Below are positions 1-12,009 of a DNA stretch of 64,000 nt, one piece after another. The translations under genes were made by a program, and so were the position numbers. The stretch covers positions 51,393,535-51,457,534 of the forward strand of contig NC_134843.1 in the NCBI RefSeq assembly GCF_965363235.1, in the 5' to 3' direction. Under the pieces are notes generated by a model. It was given only the letters and a program-made list of their open reading frames with translations. It was not told the origin of the DNA and ran no database searches. The DNA comes from Mytilus galloprovincialis (lineage: Eukaryota > Mollusca > Bivalvia > Mytilida > Mytilidae). Numbering within the stretch: the stretch's first letter is position 1; every line of letters begins with the position of its first letter.

Positions 1-754
1 GAAAAATTCTTAAGTTGTAGTGAAAAAAAAATTGTCTAAAAATCTTTTAAAAAAGAAGGTAAAACAAAAAAGTTTTATAAAAACTTTTCTGTATTGCTTA
101 TCAAAAATAACAAATAAATGTAAATACAAAAATATACCCACAATGCTGCAAAAAGGCATTGAATGGCAGATTTGTATATAAATGGGGTCAACAAAAAAAG
201 TATATTAAATGCCAAGCTTACAATAATAACAACTGCAGATTTATCAATTTCAAGGGCTCTACATTTCATTAACACATCAAAACTGACAAATTCATCGTGG
301 TATATTTTTAATTCATTATTAATGATATTTTGTAAAATAACCATTTGATGGTTACTATGAACACATTTAACATATTATTTTAACTAATTTATGCCTGTAG
401 CAATAGTCCCATGTCATTCGACTAATCAAAATTTTCAATAAAATTACAAAAAGAAAAAAAATTAATGTTAAAAATTGTCCCATTATTACTATTTAAATTT
501 TTTCTTGCTTATATAAAGATACTAATTAATACAGGTCTTCAGTAACTGAAACCTTCAAGTGAGGATCTTTCAATTATATATAAAAAAAAACAATCTGTTT
601 TAACAATTTTAACATGTTACAAATACCCTAACTGAAAAATAAAATGTTTACTTAATATAATACATAAATAGCTAGAGTCTTCGTCAGATCTATATAAACT
701 GAGCATTGGACTTGCATTTGTAATTACAATAGTCCTTTACTAGAGTCAGCATGT

Positions 755-1513
755 TCAGTATCTTGGTCCATATGGCTGGCCTGTATGAGGTGCCACTCTG
801 ACACCAGGCATTCCTGCGTAGGCGTTCGTTAACGACGGATTGGGATAACCCATTCCTGGGACTGCACCTCCTGCTGGGTATCCGTGTGGCATGCCTGGTA
901 CTGACGCAGAAGACATGCCTGGATGCATCATTGGATTGCTGCCGATTGGATAGCCGGCCTGTTTAGCCGCCTGTTCAGACAGGTAAGCTGACGACAACTG
1001 ATGCTGTCGGTGACTTGCAGGATAACCACTCTGTGTTTGCTGTATTGACGGTATATGTGGCACGGCTGGAACTGATGGTAGAGATGCCACGGAGGGTATA
1101 GAAGGTGTTGCTTGGGGAATTGGCTGTAGAGTAGAATAGGGTAAAGCTGACATGTGTGGTGTAGAATAGAATGCTCCCATGCTGGTCAAGCCTGCAGAAC
1201 CATTCATTGCTGAAGGATATCCTTGGGGTATAGAATATCCTGTTGTTGTGTAGATGGACTGTCCTGGCGCCATTCCTGTATAACCTGTGTAAGAATGAGT
1301 TGATACAGGTGTTCCATATGATGGAACAGTGGTTTGCTGTCCATGACCTGGAGTCAGACCGGGATGCTGTGCTAGTCCAGGGGTCATACCAGCTGCTTGT
1401 GGATGCCCATGAGCTAAAGCAGCTTGCTGTTGTAGTCCATAGCTAGCACCGGGATAATAACCGCCTGGGGGTATACCATTCTTTTCTGCTCCTGGACCAC
1501 CATAGTAGTTCAT
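755..1513 (-). CDS. Pro/Gly/Tyr/Ser-rich low-complexity protein, 252 aa, single coding exon
   Basis: The frame opens with MNYYGGPGAEKNGIPPGGYY and ends in GQPYGPRY. It is rich in P, G, Y, S, Q and H throughout, with no predicted membrane segment, signal peptide or folded domain that I can recognise. A splice acceptor (TTTTTTCAG) ends six bases before the ATG, so the coding region starts just inside a downstream exon and the 5' UTR is spliced. The composition resembles disordered tails of RNA-binding or adaptor proteins, and PPGGYYPG-type stretches could be WW or ALG-2-type ligands, but that is only analogy. If an upstream exon were coding this would be the C-terminal exon of a longer protein. 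However, the nearest candidate upstream exon (5811-5840) cannot be read through into it, which favours this ATG. That this is a real gene is likely; its function is unknown. Confidence 0.7.
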   Translation of the reverse strand: MNYYGGPGAEKNGIPPGGYYPGASYGLQQQAALAHGHPQAAGMTPGLAQHPGLTPGHGQQTTVPSYGTPVSTHSYTGYTGMAPGQSIYTTTGYSIPQGYPSAMNGSAGLTSMGAFYSTPHMSALPYSTLQPIPQATPSIPSVASLPSVPAVPHIPSIQQTQSGYPASHRQHQLSSAYLSEQAAKQAGYPIGSNPMMHPGMSSASVPGMPHGYPAGGAVPGMGYPNPSLTNAYAGMPGVRVAPHTGQPYGPRY

Positions 1514-1522
1514 CGTTATCTG

Positions 1523-3344
1523 AAAAAATTAGAACAATTCACATAAAACTTATTATTTCATGTTAGAAGGGAAAAGGTGAAATAAAACCAGTAGGGCCAA
1601 AATTAAAAATATCTTTGTTTCCCCTCTCCCGACTGAGGTTGTTAGGGTATGGGTAGGTAGGTAGGCAAATTATTTTATTTTATTCCTTGATATGGTTTTC
1701 TATATTGAATTTGTAAAAAATTCAACAGGTAAGGCTCAAGTCAAGAAAAGTGGGGTATTCCCTGTATTCTAATTCAGTGTACACCACAGTTTTCTGGTGT
1801 TAAAAAAAAACAGTATACAGGGACCTTCTTTTTTTTCCTATTCATTTAATGTAATGAAATCTACAAAGGCACACATTCTACTTGTGATAACAATGCTTAA
1901 TGATAGCAAGTGTTTTTTTAGTTAAAAAATCAAGCTTATTTCAAGTCTTATTTGATGCATAACTCACAACAAAACAATTCCTTTGTTCACCAATTCATAC
2001 CTTGATCATCAATTATGAGATGACAAAAAGATACATGTATGTTAATCACTTGGGAATTAAAATTCAATGAATAAAAATTTTCAACAGAAGTGAACATAAT
2101 TCAGTTATGTTCAGTTACACCTGGATCATGCAGCTTGGTCAATTCAATGATTCCTAAACAAAGATTTGTATGTTTTTTCGAGTTCTAGAAGAAACAAGGC
2201 TTCACTTTATATTCATGTTTTGTATTTCCTAAAATACTTATAAGTATTTACGAATTCTACTGATGCAGTTATAACGTTAAAACGTGTCCTTTTGTAATTT
2301 TCATGTCATAAATGAAATCCCATTTAAACTGGTTTTTTTTCACACCAGAAAACAGGGACGTTCCCTGAAAGCAGGGAATACATGTATCCCACATTTCCCG
2401 AATTGTGCCCAACCTGTTCAAAGACAAAGCAGATAGATTTTAAAGCACGAGTCAGACCATTTTTACTCAAAGTCTTTAAGATTTTATCCTTTAAACAGGA
2501 ACAGAGGTTAGACACAAAGCAAATCAAGATGCACTCAGCGGGTTAAAAGATGCTTCAGTATTTTTTTTATTTTCAAAAAAAGATCACCCTTGCACACAAA
2601 CAAATCGTGTGGAAAGCATTTTGTTTGTTTTCTTTGATTCCGAATCATGTAGACGCTTCAATGCAAAAATGCCTTGATTTAAAACGCTCGTTGACTACAG
2701 CATCGGAAAGGTAGCACCAAAACCCAACGATCGTTGACTACACATCGGAAAGATATCACCAATAACCAACATAGCAAAAAAAAAAAAAATAGTGGACAAG
2801 AATGGCCAATAAAATTTTTCGGGTCGCGGTGATTTTACCGGGTCGGTCGTGTGAGGGGAAACAAACAATATTTTATTTTTGGCCTAGTGGCCCCAAATTA
2901 AGTCATTTTTTCAAAATTTACCATCCATGCTATTAAATTTAACCATATAACCATGCTAACATGACTAAGGTAAAAGTGTCGTGAAAACTTTTTCAAAATT
3001 TCATTATTTCACGTTTGTTGTGTCAGCATTACAAAACAAACAAACCACAGCCAATCTTGTAAAAATCCTTTTAAGTATTAATTGGTAATTTTTACTACTT
3101 TTGAGTAATATTGCTAGATAAAGGTAAACCACAAATTTAAATGTTAAACAAAGTACATATGTATCTATTGGCATGCATGTAGATAATGACAAAACAATGA
3201 AATCAAATACATGTATATTCATTAAAATGAAAGAATCCACATCACATAGCTATACAAAGATCTTTAAAATAAATATTTTGTAAGTAAGCATTAGATCTCA
3301 TTATTTTTCTTCATTTTTACGTAAATCTATTTTTCTTAAGCATG
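1523..3344. other. Probable intron / non-coding, no gene seen
   Basis: AT-rich sequence without a supported exon, inside the probable first intron of the 755-1513 gene. Around 1620-1690 and 2815-2900 are short GGTAGGTAGG / 'gggtcggtcg' pieces that recur near 7140 and 9110-9240, so they are probably fragments of one dispersed repeat. A short direct repeat (cgttgactaca..catcggaaag) occurs twice at about 2690-2765. Confidence 0.5.
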
Positions 3345-3347
3345 TTA

Positions 3348-3489
3348 GGGACGACATCAAAAGATCGATGTAGGATAAAAAACTTAAATCAAATAGTTCA
3401 ATGTAGTTTGGGGTGGGGATCAACATTGCTGCAAGTTTTGTCAATCCAAAATCGTTTTTTATCCTACATTGAACTTTTGATGTCATCCC
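3348..3489. mobile_element. 142-bp MITE, PIF/Harbinger-like (TTA target duplication)
   Basis: A hairpin element with terminal inverted repeats of about 40 bp, beginning GGGACGACATCAAAAG and ending GATGTCATCCC. It is flanked on both sides by TTA (3345-3347 and 3490-3492). A 3-bp TTA/TAA duplication with GGG...CCC ends is typical of PIF/Harbinger-derived MITEs. There is no coding capacity. It lies in the probable intron upstream of the 755-1513 gene. Confidence 0.65.
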
Positions 3490-4012
3490 TTAATTATAAT
3501 GTTTCTTTTTTATGTACATGTACATGTACAAAAATGTAACTACACTGTCACAGGGTCAATATTGCTGTTGGTGGATAACATTCCATGAGGGTATCTTCAG
3601 CTCAGTAATCAGTACTGCTGTATTGATATGATTTTAAACAAACCTCTCTTAAACTGTCTTTTAATTATAAATTAAGAAATTATGAAGAAACTAAGGTTTC
3701 AACCCACACAGTTGACCTTAGATATTTTTGACTATTATTCAAAGGTATTTTTTAGTCAATTAGCTTTCCATTGTTTTGGTTCTTATACATCCTTGACTAA
3801 CAGATATTTGGCATTGAGTGTTCCTGATGACTGTTAATTCAGAAAAAAAGCTTGTCCAGATGCATGAAAGTGTTGATTTCATTTTGAACATGTTGTATTA
3901 CTATATCTAGATTTCTGTGTCATTTGGTCTCTTGTGGAAAGTTCTCATTGGCAATTATACGACATCTTCCTATTGTTGACTAAATCATGTTTATTATAAT
4001 TAATTTAATAAC

Positions 4013-5640
4013 CAGGTGCTCTGCAGGGTGCAGCTTTATACGACCACAGAGATCGAACCCTGAACAGTTGGGGCAAGTATGGACAACATTCAAGCTGGAT
4101 ACAGCTCTTAATTTGGATTGTGATCAAATTTTTTACATAATATGAGTTTCTGGCACAAAACAAATGTCAAGATCTTACAAATCTATTATGCAATATTTTG
4201 CAGTTAAAGATTTCTTCTTCAAACTTTCAAAAATTTGGACTTTTTATAATTTATAGACATTAAAATTTATAGAGATCCTTTCACTAAAGCTAAAGCTATT
4301 GTCCGGACTGCAGAGTTCGAACCCTGAACATTGGGGCAAGTATGGACACAACATTCAAGCTTGATACAGCTCTGAATTTGGATTGTGGTTAAATAGTTGA
4401 CACAACACAGGTTTCTGACACATAATGAATGTGGTCTAAGAACTTAAACTTAAAAATTTAAATTTTAAATTGGACATTATCTATTATGGTCCAATATCCA
4501 AAATCTAAATACATGTACATGGTTAAATTCAGCATATCAAAGAACCCCAAGAATTCTATTTTTGATGAAATCAAATAAAGTTCAATTTTGGACCCTTTAG
4601 ACCTCAATCAGTCAGGGATATAACTCTATAGGGTTATTACAGGAAAATAACATACATTTGTTATTGTGGACTAAAAAATCCAAGAAATGTGATAACATAT
4701 GTAAGTTACATGTTACAAAGGGACAATATACTTCATAAGTTTAGTTAAAATGTATACAAGTTCTATTGATATTACTATTGTCTTTATGTATACTTAACTA
4801 TTGAAAGATGTAACAGTTCATAGTATTCCAATTTTGAATAGTACACCTATATGTTATTACAGAAAAAATATGCCTGTAATAACTAAAGGGTGTTATCACA
4901 GCTTCTCTATATCACTTCAAAGGATTTGCTCAGACATAGATCATGCTTAATTACAATGTATTTTAATTTATTGTAAGAAATAATGACTAGAGCATGTAAT
5001 GAGGTTCTGCGCAAGTCTCTCAGCAATTCCCAAGTGTCTTATATAATAAGTTACATTCCTTTAATAACTAAGCCTTGTTATCACAGCTAAGTTAATTCCT
5101 AAATAGCCCTGTCTCATTGATTAACCATGGTTAATCAAAAATGTATTAATTCTATTTAAAAATTAATTATCAAGGCTATGCATTTAGTTTCTGCACAAAG
5201 TCTAAAAAGTTCCCTAGAGTCCACTATAGATTAAATAATTTTACAAATAACAAACATATGTTATTACAGATTTAGATAATTTAAGGAAAAATATCTGTAA
5301 TAACACACACAAGTTATTTTCTGTAATAACCCTGTAGAGTTATATCTCTGACTGTCAATGTGGATCAATCTAATAACCGGGACCAAACATCAAAAATCTA
5401 AATACATGGTTAGACTAAGCATAAATATCAAAGAACCCCATATATACATTTTTTGTTGAAATCAAACAAAGTTTATCCTTAATGGTCATAAACCTTGTGC
5501 TTAAATTTCATAGATTTCTATTACTTATACTAAAGTTATAGTGCGAAAACCAAAAGTCTTCGAACGCCAACGTTTTACCAATATACGACCATAAATTTTT
5601 TAATTTTTGCAGTCTTATAAAGTGTTTGCAGTCGTATAAA
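4013..5640. repeat. Dispersed mollusc-type repeat, interrupted by a nested transposon
   Basis: Contains two related segments (about 4030-4130 and 4310-4430) sharing 'gaaccctgaac..ttggggcaagtatggaca' and 'ttcaagct.gatacagctct.aatttggattgtg'. Similar 'tttatacgacc' and 'gtcgtataa' strings lie near both ends. The type resembles a repeat I associate with mussel genomes, but its class is unclear. It is split at 4609-5354 by a separate TIR element. Confidence 0.5.
4609..5354. mobile_element. 746-bp non-autonomous TIR element with 5-bp target duplication TCAAT
   Basis: Terminal inverted repeats of about 44 bp start CAGTCAGGGATATAAC and end GTTATATCTCTGACTG. TCAAT flanks both sides (4604-4608 and 5355-5359), and removing the element restores a continuous host repeat. 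The interior has short repeats of a 'gttattacaga' motif and no ORF. The CAG...CTG ends and 5-bp duplication would fit an atypical hAT group; the superfamily assignment is tentative. Confidence 0.65.
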
Positions 5641-5810
5641 AATCATAGTGCTATCTGCTGATCAGTGTGTCAACGCTTTATAAATTGTACTTATATCTAA
5701 TCTGAATGTGTGTGATGAATATATGTACATGTATTTAATTTTACAATTGACTATATTTAGTTTTGTATATGAATATGGTATTTAAATAAAACATTGTTTA
5801 ATCAACTTAC

Positions 5811-5840
5811 CGGAAAATATCACAAATTACTTGATTTATT
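5811..5840 (-). other. Candidate 30-bp 5' UTR microexon of the 755-1513 gene
   Basis: On the minus strand a pyrimidine-rich acceptor (TATTTTTCAG) precedes 30 bases, which are followed by the strong donor GTAAGT. No ATG is present and no frame reads cleanly into the coding exon, so it would be untranslated. Only the splice-site context supports it; transcript data are needed to confirm it. Confidence 0.35.
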
Positions 5841-6378
5841 CTGAAAAATAAATAAAAATAGATACAAGTAGTCATTAATATAAACAAAATACATTATAAA
5901 TTGTTTAAACAATTTACAAAACCGAATACTTTAAAAAACAAAGGATATTATACCTGTAGAAAATTATTACCATGGCTTTATTTGGTAAAAATTTAAACCT
6001 TTCATAATTATGGGTCCTCAATGCCCTTCAACTTCATACTTTAATTGGTATTTTTAATATTTTATTCAAGCATCACCGACGAACACTGGATAACCTTATT
6101 TGCTCAGCTTAAAAAATCTTCAACAATATTAAAATTGATCATGAGTAGCTAACATTTTGCCGATATTTCATATTGCAAAAAAAGTCAAGCGAAAATTCAA
6201 ATATTGTTAAAGAATTCTGTTTGCACTCCAAATTTCCATAACATGTAAAATGAACATGTATTAAACCATATTACAAGAATAAACATTAATTTCATGTAAA
6301 AGTATTAAATAACACTACTACAAATAGTACCCTGAAAATTAAAGCTTCTTATGCTTGACTCCAGTTCTGAATGCTTAC

Positions 6379-6418
6379 CTTTCACTTATGTCATGGGTAA
6401 CTTGAAAACTATGGTATC
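6379..6418 (-). other. Candidate 40-bp 5' UTR microexon with a tiny uORF
   Basis: A minus-strand acceptor (TTATTTTGCAG) is followed by 40 bases and then the donor GTAAGC. The segment contains ATG ACA TAA, a two-codon upstream ORF. It lies upstream of the candidate exon at 5811-5840 and in the same orientation as the 755-1513 gene, so it could belong to the same 5' UTR. The evidence is splice-site context only. Confidence 0.3.
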
Positions 6419-6419
6419 C

Positions 6420-7478
6420 TGCAAAATAAAAAAAATGTATTGTTAATCATATATCAGATGATATATCTATATACAGAAATTAAGGTTAAAATAACACTTG
6501 AAAAGATTAAATCCACATTGTTTCATTAATATGTCTCAAAATGCATGCATAACCCCAAATTAATTAAAACATATACAATGTATATACGAGTAAATCATTA
6601 TCAAAATAAATATATATCTCTTTCAACTTACATGTAATTATATCAAACATTACTTTTTTCGTTATGGATATTATATGGAAGAAACCCTATATATAATTAT
6701 ATAATGACATGTACTTTTTTGTTATAAAATGCCTAATGACTTCATCTTTTACATTGTTCACACCAGCTTCACAATTTTGTGATTATCATGTTATCCATGG
6801 TTTACAAAGGTTTAAGAAGTTGTAATTAAACAGGTCTTGCTTTTGTTTGGTAATTCTTCAATAATTTTTTCACATACATTTTTACATGTAAAATACTTCA
6901 AATATAAAACAAATATCAAATGATTTGTAACCTATTTCTGTCAATAGTATCACTTTAAGTACAAATATTCTTAATGTATACAAAAATCACTACAAATTCT
7001 AAACAATGAATATAAATGTATGTTCAAAATGTTAAAACAACTAACCGTTACAGGTTATTGCTTTTAATTAATATCACATCGTTAGTTTTTAAAATAATAA
7101 CCATGATAAGGCTTAAATTAGAATATTGTTTGTTTGCCCTTTACCGACCGACCCTATAAATTCATTCTGCCTGAAAATCTTTTATTTGTGTTTACCAGAA
7201 AGATTTTATTTTATTTCATTTTTCGTTCCTACCAAAAATCTTATATTTGTATTTCCCGCTCAAAATTTTTTTTACCGGAATTCTTGGGTTTTATCTTTCC
7301 TGTATAAGGTCTAGTCCCTTTGGTATCATGTGAGCGTTTGACATGAATGAACACTTGCGTTTGGAGTTTCAAAGCATAAATTTGTTTGAAATCGATGTTG
7401 AATTGAAAGCTTTGAAATCATGATTTAACAAACGTTACTCAGTGTCTTTATACTTAAAGAGCTGGGTTCATTCAAAAA
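6420..7478. other. AT-rich non-coding stretch, nothing specific seen
   Basis: No supported exon. A short piece at 7125-7300 (cctttaccgaccgaccc...) resembles fragments near 2815 and 9190, so it is probably a remnant of a dispersed repeat. Confidence 0.5.
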
Positions 7479-7937
7479 CAAGAATGTGTCCATAGTACAC
7501 GAATGCCCCTCGCACTATCATTTTCTATGTTCAGTGGACCGTGAAATTGGGGTCAAAACTTTAATCTGGAATTAAAATTAGAAAGATCATATCATAGGGA
7601 ACATGTGTACTAAGTTTCAAGTTGATGTAACTTTAACTTCATCAAAAACTACCTTGACCACAAACTTTAACCTGAACTTCGCACTATCATTTTCTATGTT
7701 CAGTGGACCATGAAATTGAGGTCAAAACTATAATTTGGCATTAAAATTAGAAAGATCATATCATGGGGAACAAGTGTACTAAGTTTCAAGTTGATTGGAC
7801 TTCAACTTCTTCAAAAACTACCTTGACCAAAAACTTTAACCTGAAGCGGACGGACGAACGGAGGCACAGACGGACGGACGAACGGAGGCACAGACCAGAA
7901 AACATAATGCCCCTCTACTATCGTAGGTGGGGCATAA
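7479..7937 (+). repeat. Dispersed 'acaagaatgtgtcc ... ggtggggcataaa' repeat, dimeric copy
   Basis: Begins acaagaatgtgtcc and ends ctatcgtaggtggggcata. The body segment (cgcactatcattttctatgttcagtgg...) is present twice in tandem (about 7508-7680 and 7680-7850), followed by a GGACGGACGAACG-rich tail. Other copies lie at 21277-21541 (opposite strand), 52496-52926 (also dimeric) and 56131-56434 (monomeric). It is non-coding; the class (SINE-like or MITE) is unresolved. Confidence 0.6.
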
Positions 7938-9548
7938 AAATTGGTCCAATACTAAATTATCAATGTGTGTACAAAATATTTTGTAAATAGACTTTGTATC
8001 CAATGTACAAATGTAAGGATGGCCTTTGGTGGTCCGTGGATCATCTCGGACTATAGATCAGGATGATTAAGTTAACGATGCCTTTGACCAGCATTGATAT
8101 ATTCTGATTTATATCTGACATGAACCAAAGGTCTGTAAAGGGGAGAATATTTGGCAGTAAAATCGCCAAGTTTTTCCATACAGATCATATATAAATGCGA
8201 TGTAAAAATCGTGACAATTGAGTTTCAAGTCTTGTAGCATTTTTATTGGAAACACAGGCACACACGAAAATTTAAACACTCTAGGGACTTTTTCTACTAG
8301 TAATGTACAAGGTATGTCTGCCCGGAGATATTTTACCAGGACAAAGTTATCTCTTACAGAAAAACTTAAGGTCTAGGTAAGCGTACAAGGTACATGTACG
8401 TAGTACAGGGAAATCAGTAGTATTAAATTTTCTGAGCATTGGGTTTGCCTTTTGTGTACCCAAGGCCGGTGAAGGAAGTCAAATTAGAAGGCTGTAATTG
8501 GATGTAAGGGTAAAATATATTTTTTATTCATCTATGAATAACTGCAGTGTGTATATTTACAATATAAAATTTGAAACCTATTGAAATATTTTCTAGAGAA
8601 TTATTCGAAAAGACTTCCAAAATTTAATAAATTTAGTGCAAAATGACGGTGGGCATGGATAACATAAACAAGCTCCATTGTAAGTTGGTCATGATACTAT
8701 TTGGCTTTAATTTTTAAAACAGAATAATAAAGTAGTAACACAACTGTTTTATCTAGGTTTTTATCTTAAAAAGTGGTAAATTTAGAAAATGTCACTATTG
8801 TCGCCTATGGCAGAATAAATAGTACCGTTTTCCCTACAGAATATTAGTGCAAGTTAAAATTCTTAAAAATTCCAGGTATGTAAACGTTTAAAATATGCCG
8901 CACAGCCCTATATTTTGATATTTGAAAAAAAACTGTATTGCATATGAATTAACTTCACATTCTACATGATATTTTTTTTTCAAAACTTGAGACTATTATA
9001 CTAAGTCCTAGAAACTTATTAGCAAAAGCATACTTAAACAAAAACAATACAGACAAAAATGACATCATGCAGATTTTGTATCTATAAAATAAAATATTAT
9101 ACCTACATGCCTACCCATAACAAAAAATGTACCGAGCTAAGTTATTTTTTGGGAGAGAAAAATAAAATATTTTACCTACCTACCTACCCTGTTTCAAAAT
9201 AGGGTCGGAAAAGGGCAAACAAACAATATTTTAATTTAGGCCTAACCATTCAATTTCTATTGATAGTAAATTGAAACAGCCCCTAACCTATAATTGTTGT
9301 ATCAAATATTCTTATTCCTATCCTATAAACAAATGTACATATGATCAATGTATGAAATGTATTTTTAAGTAACCTCTACAATTATATGTTTTGCAAAAGA
9401 AAAATATGCAAAAAATAATGTGTACTTATCCATGTACATGATATACGCATGATATACCTTGAAGAAAAAGGTAAAAGCAAGCTAAATACTAGGTTATTCT
9501 AACTAGGTGCTTATTAGAGTGCGATAAGACTCTTCTGAAAGAGTTTAA
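7938..9548. other. Non-coding, repeat fragments only
   Basis: No supported gene. At 9100-9240 a segment with 'ttacctacctacctaccc' and 'gggcaaacaaacaatatttta' matches fragments near 1640 and 2850, indicating a dispersed repeat. Confidence 0.45.
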
Positions 9549-9696
9549 CTGACCAGGGGCAAATTTGATTTATGACACTTTTAACCTGACCATGTGCCAA
9601 TTTGACTTATGCCACTTTTAACCTGACCATGTGCCAATTTGACTTATGCCACTTTTAAACTGACCAGGTGAAGATTTGATTTGTGCCCCTTTCCGG
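9549..9696. repeat. 37-bp minisatellite, 4 copies
   Basis: Four head-to-tail units beginning ctgaccatgtgccaattt and ending in cacttttaac. The two central units are nearly identical and the outer two are diverged, as expected of a small array that expanded from its centre. Confidence 0.8.
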
Positions 9697-10087
9697 AATT
9701 GGTACACTTGTACCAGGTAAGACTAAGAGTAGAATGGAATTAATATTAGGGATTTTAGTGTGTGGAACTTGAAAGTCGCCCTTTGAAGGCAGTTAGATTG
9801 GTGAATTAACGCTCCTAGTGCTTTGATGTACTAAAAGAGCTTAATTGCTTTTGTGTTTGAACTTTGAGTACTTGGTCTGGTTGGTTCTATGATTGGTATG
9901 ACCAAATAGTGGCAGACAGACGGGATAGTAGATGAGGTTTTCGACAAACATAAAAAGAACCATCACTATTTGAAAATATATGAAAAAAATCCCACGTTTT
10001 AGTCTTAATTTTATGTAAGGTGAATGCTCTTCGGTTTTTCTTACGAGATTAATCTTAGACACTTCTATCTACTTTTCTGGTTATAGA

Positions 10088-10357
10088 ATGATCAATCAAC
10101 TTGAAACAAAGAATGCCGACTATCGGAAAGGAAGTGCCAATAGGTCCGGGAAGTTAGAAAATAAAGAACTTTACCAAGATCATAGAAAAAATATATTTCT
10201 TTCTTTACCAAACAGATATCAAAACTTCACAATGGATGGTCGCAGGTTCGTACTGAATACCCGGATTAAATTTCATTGGATGAAATTAATCGGACACCTG
10301 CTGGGGAAACAACAAAGCAAGACCGACAACTCAGTTAAAAAATATAGGGGAAAAAGG
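10088..10357 (+). other. Possible plus-strand coding exon, unrecognised
   Basis: An acceptor-like TTTTCTGGTTATAG immediately precedes an ATG. The frame stays open for about 90 codons (starting MINQLETKNADYRKG) up to a donor-like AAAAAG/GTAAAA. The product is basic and not recognised. A second open stretch at 11274-11484 (reading MTNRQNITSIES... to a stop) lies downstream, just after a MITE, and could be another exon. No join between them was established. Chance ORFs of this length occur in AT-rich DNA, so this is only a candidate. Confidence 0.2.
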
Positions 10358-11044
10358 TAAAAAAATAGAGAAAAAATAATAATATTGACAAAGACGACAT
10401 ATTAAACAATATATGTCTCTGATATTAAAAGAACGAAGAAAACTTTGGATATGATACGCACGATGCACAAGACGGTTTTCTTTCAAAATAGAGAAAAAGC
10501 ACCCAACGAGGGGGTATGATTTTTTTTCCATGTTTTCTGAGTCAGAATTTTTTTTCCGCGCTAATTTTTCTGATTATTTTTTTCAGTAAGTTGGGAATCA
10601 GAATATTTTTTTTTTTTAGAAAAAAAAAACATAACCCCACCCTTTGAAATTAAATGGTCGTTCTCTTATTTCATTCTGAAACAAAACTACGTTATTTGCA
10701 CATGTTGCATCTAATTATTTATAGTGAAGGACATTGCACAGACTTTCATTGGTATAAAGGAAAATCTCAGAAAGTATTGTTCTCTGTTATATTCTACCGA
10801 GTTTTTCTTCTACATAAATCCGAACTGCCTGATATGAAAATAATTTGGAATGCTACCATTTATATCCGTATTTACGCTTCTTAGTATTAACAAGCAAAGC
10901 GTATGCACTTTTAGAGATAATCATGCAATTGATTAAAATGTATTTTGACAGTTTGTGTTTTATATTCTGGAGGACAGTATATAGTTTAAATTATCCCACT
11001 GTAATACCAGAGGCGGGTCTGGCGGGGATGGGGGTGGGGTGGCA

Positions 11045-11204
11045 TAGGCGGATTTAGGGGGGGGGGGCCAGGGGGCCCGGGCCCCCCTTTTTGAGAAAAA
11101 AATTGGTTGCTTATATAGGGAATCATTGAAGCGTGACTGGAGCGGGCCCCCTCTTAGGTCAGTCAGTGGGCCCCCACTTACGAAAATTTCTGGATCCGCC
11201 ACTG
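11045..11204. mobile_element. GGCGGAT...GGATCCGCCACTG MITE, about 160 bp
   Basis: Bounded by ggcggattta on the left and tggatccgccactg on the right, with G- and C-runs inside and the core 'ttggttgcttatatagggaatca'. The same family is seen at 36784-36908 and 21580-21738. There is no coding capacity. The CAGTGGCGGAT-type end is hAT-like, but no clear target duplication was found. Confidence 0.55.
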
Positions 11205-12009
11205 GGTGGGGCGGATGGCAGGTGGACGTCCCGGCCTCGTTAAGACTTATGAAAATGTCTGGATTCGCCACTGTATCATGACAAACCGCCAAAATATCAC
11301 CAGCATCGAAAGTTGTAATCATGTAGGGGGACCAAATGGTGTAGAAGAACATGAAGATCCTTCGATTCCTTTCTATTGTAATAAGTCAATTCGGATAGAC
11401 ATTTACACAAATATGAGTACACATTTGGAAACGGGGTCTGTGTCGGTCAGGCGCTTAGTGCAGTCCGGCACTATAAAAGTGTAGTTTGGCTTACAAAAAT
11501 TAATTGATGCGGTTGTTTTGGTTTTTTTTTAGAAAAATACAAAATTAATGAAATCCAACTTTTCGCCTTGGGTGCTTTTTTTTTATCTTGAAGATTAGAT
11601 CCGGTCCAAGTTTTAGTATAAATCAATAAGATTTACATTTACTAAATGCTTTCATAGATAAACGATTTGGTTTGTAAGTTTGGAACACGCTATTCCTTTG
11701 AAATTAAAAGCATGATATATCACATCATACAATTTTCGTTGATATCAGTTTTAAGATGATTCAATCCGTGTGACATGGAAACTCATTGATTCTTTGAAGA
11801 AATTTATTCATAGAGATAATCAATTCAACACCTAAGTAAAAATTTCAAAATTGTTTTATTACGTTTTGTCATGTTATTACGGACTTTCCGAATTAATTTT
11901 CCTCTAAGTACAGTATTTTTGTGATTTTACTTTTTGTTACTAACCGTGATTGATCATTTGTTTTTGAAAATTAATTAAAATCTAGTCAACAAATTGAACA
12001 AATACAGTA

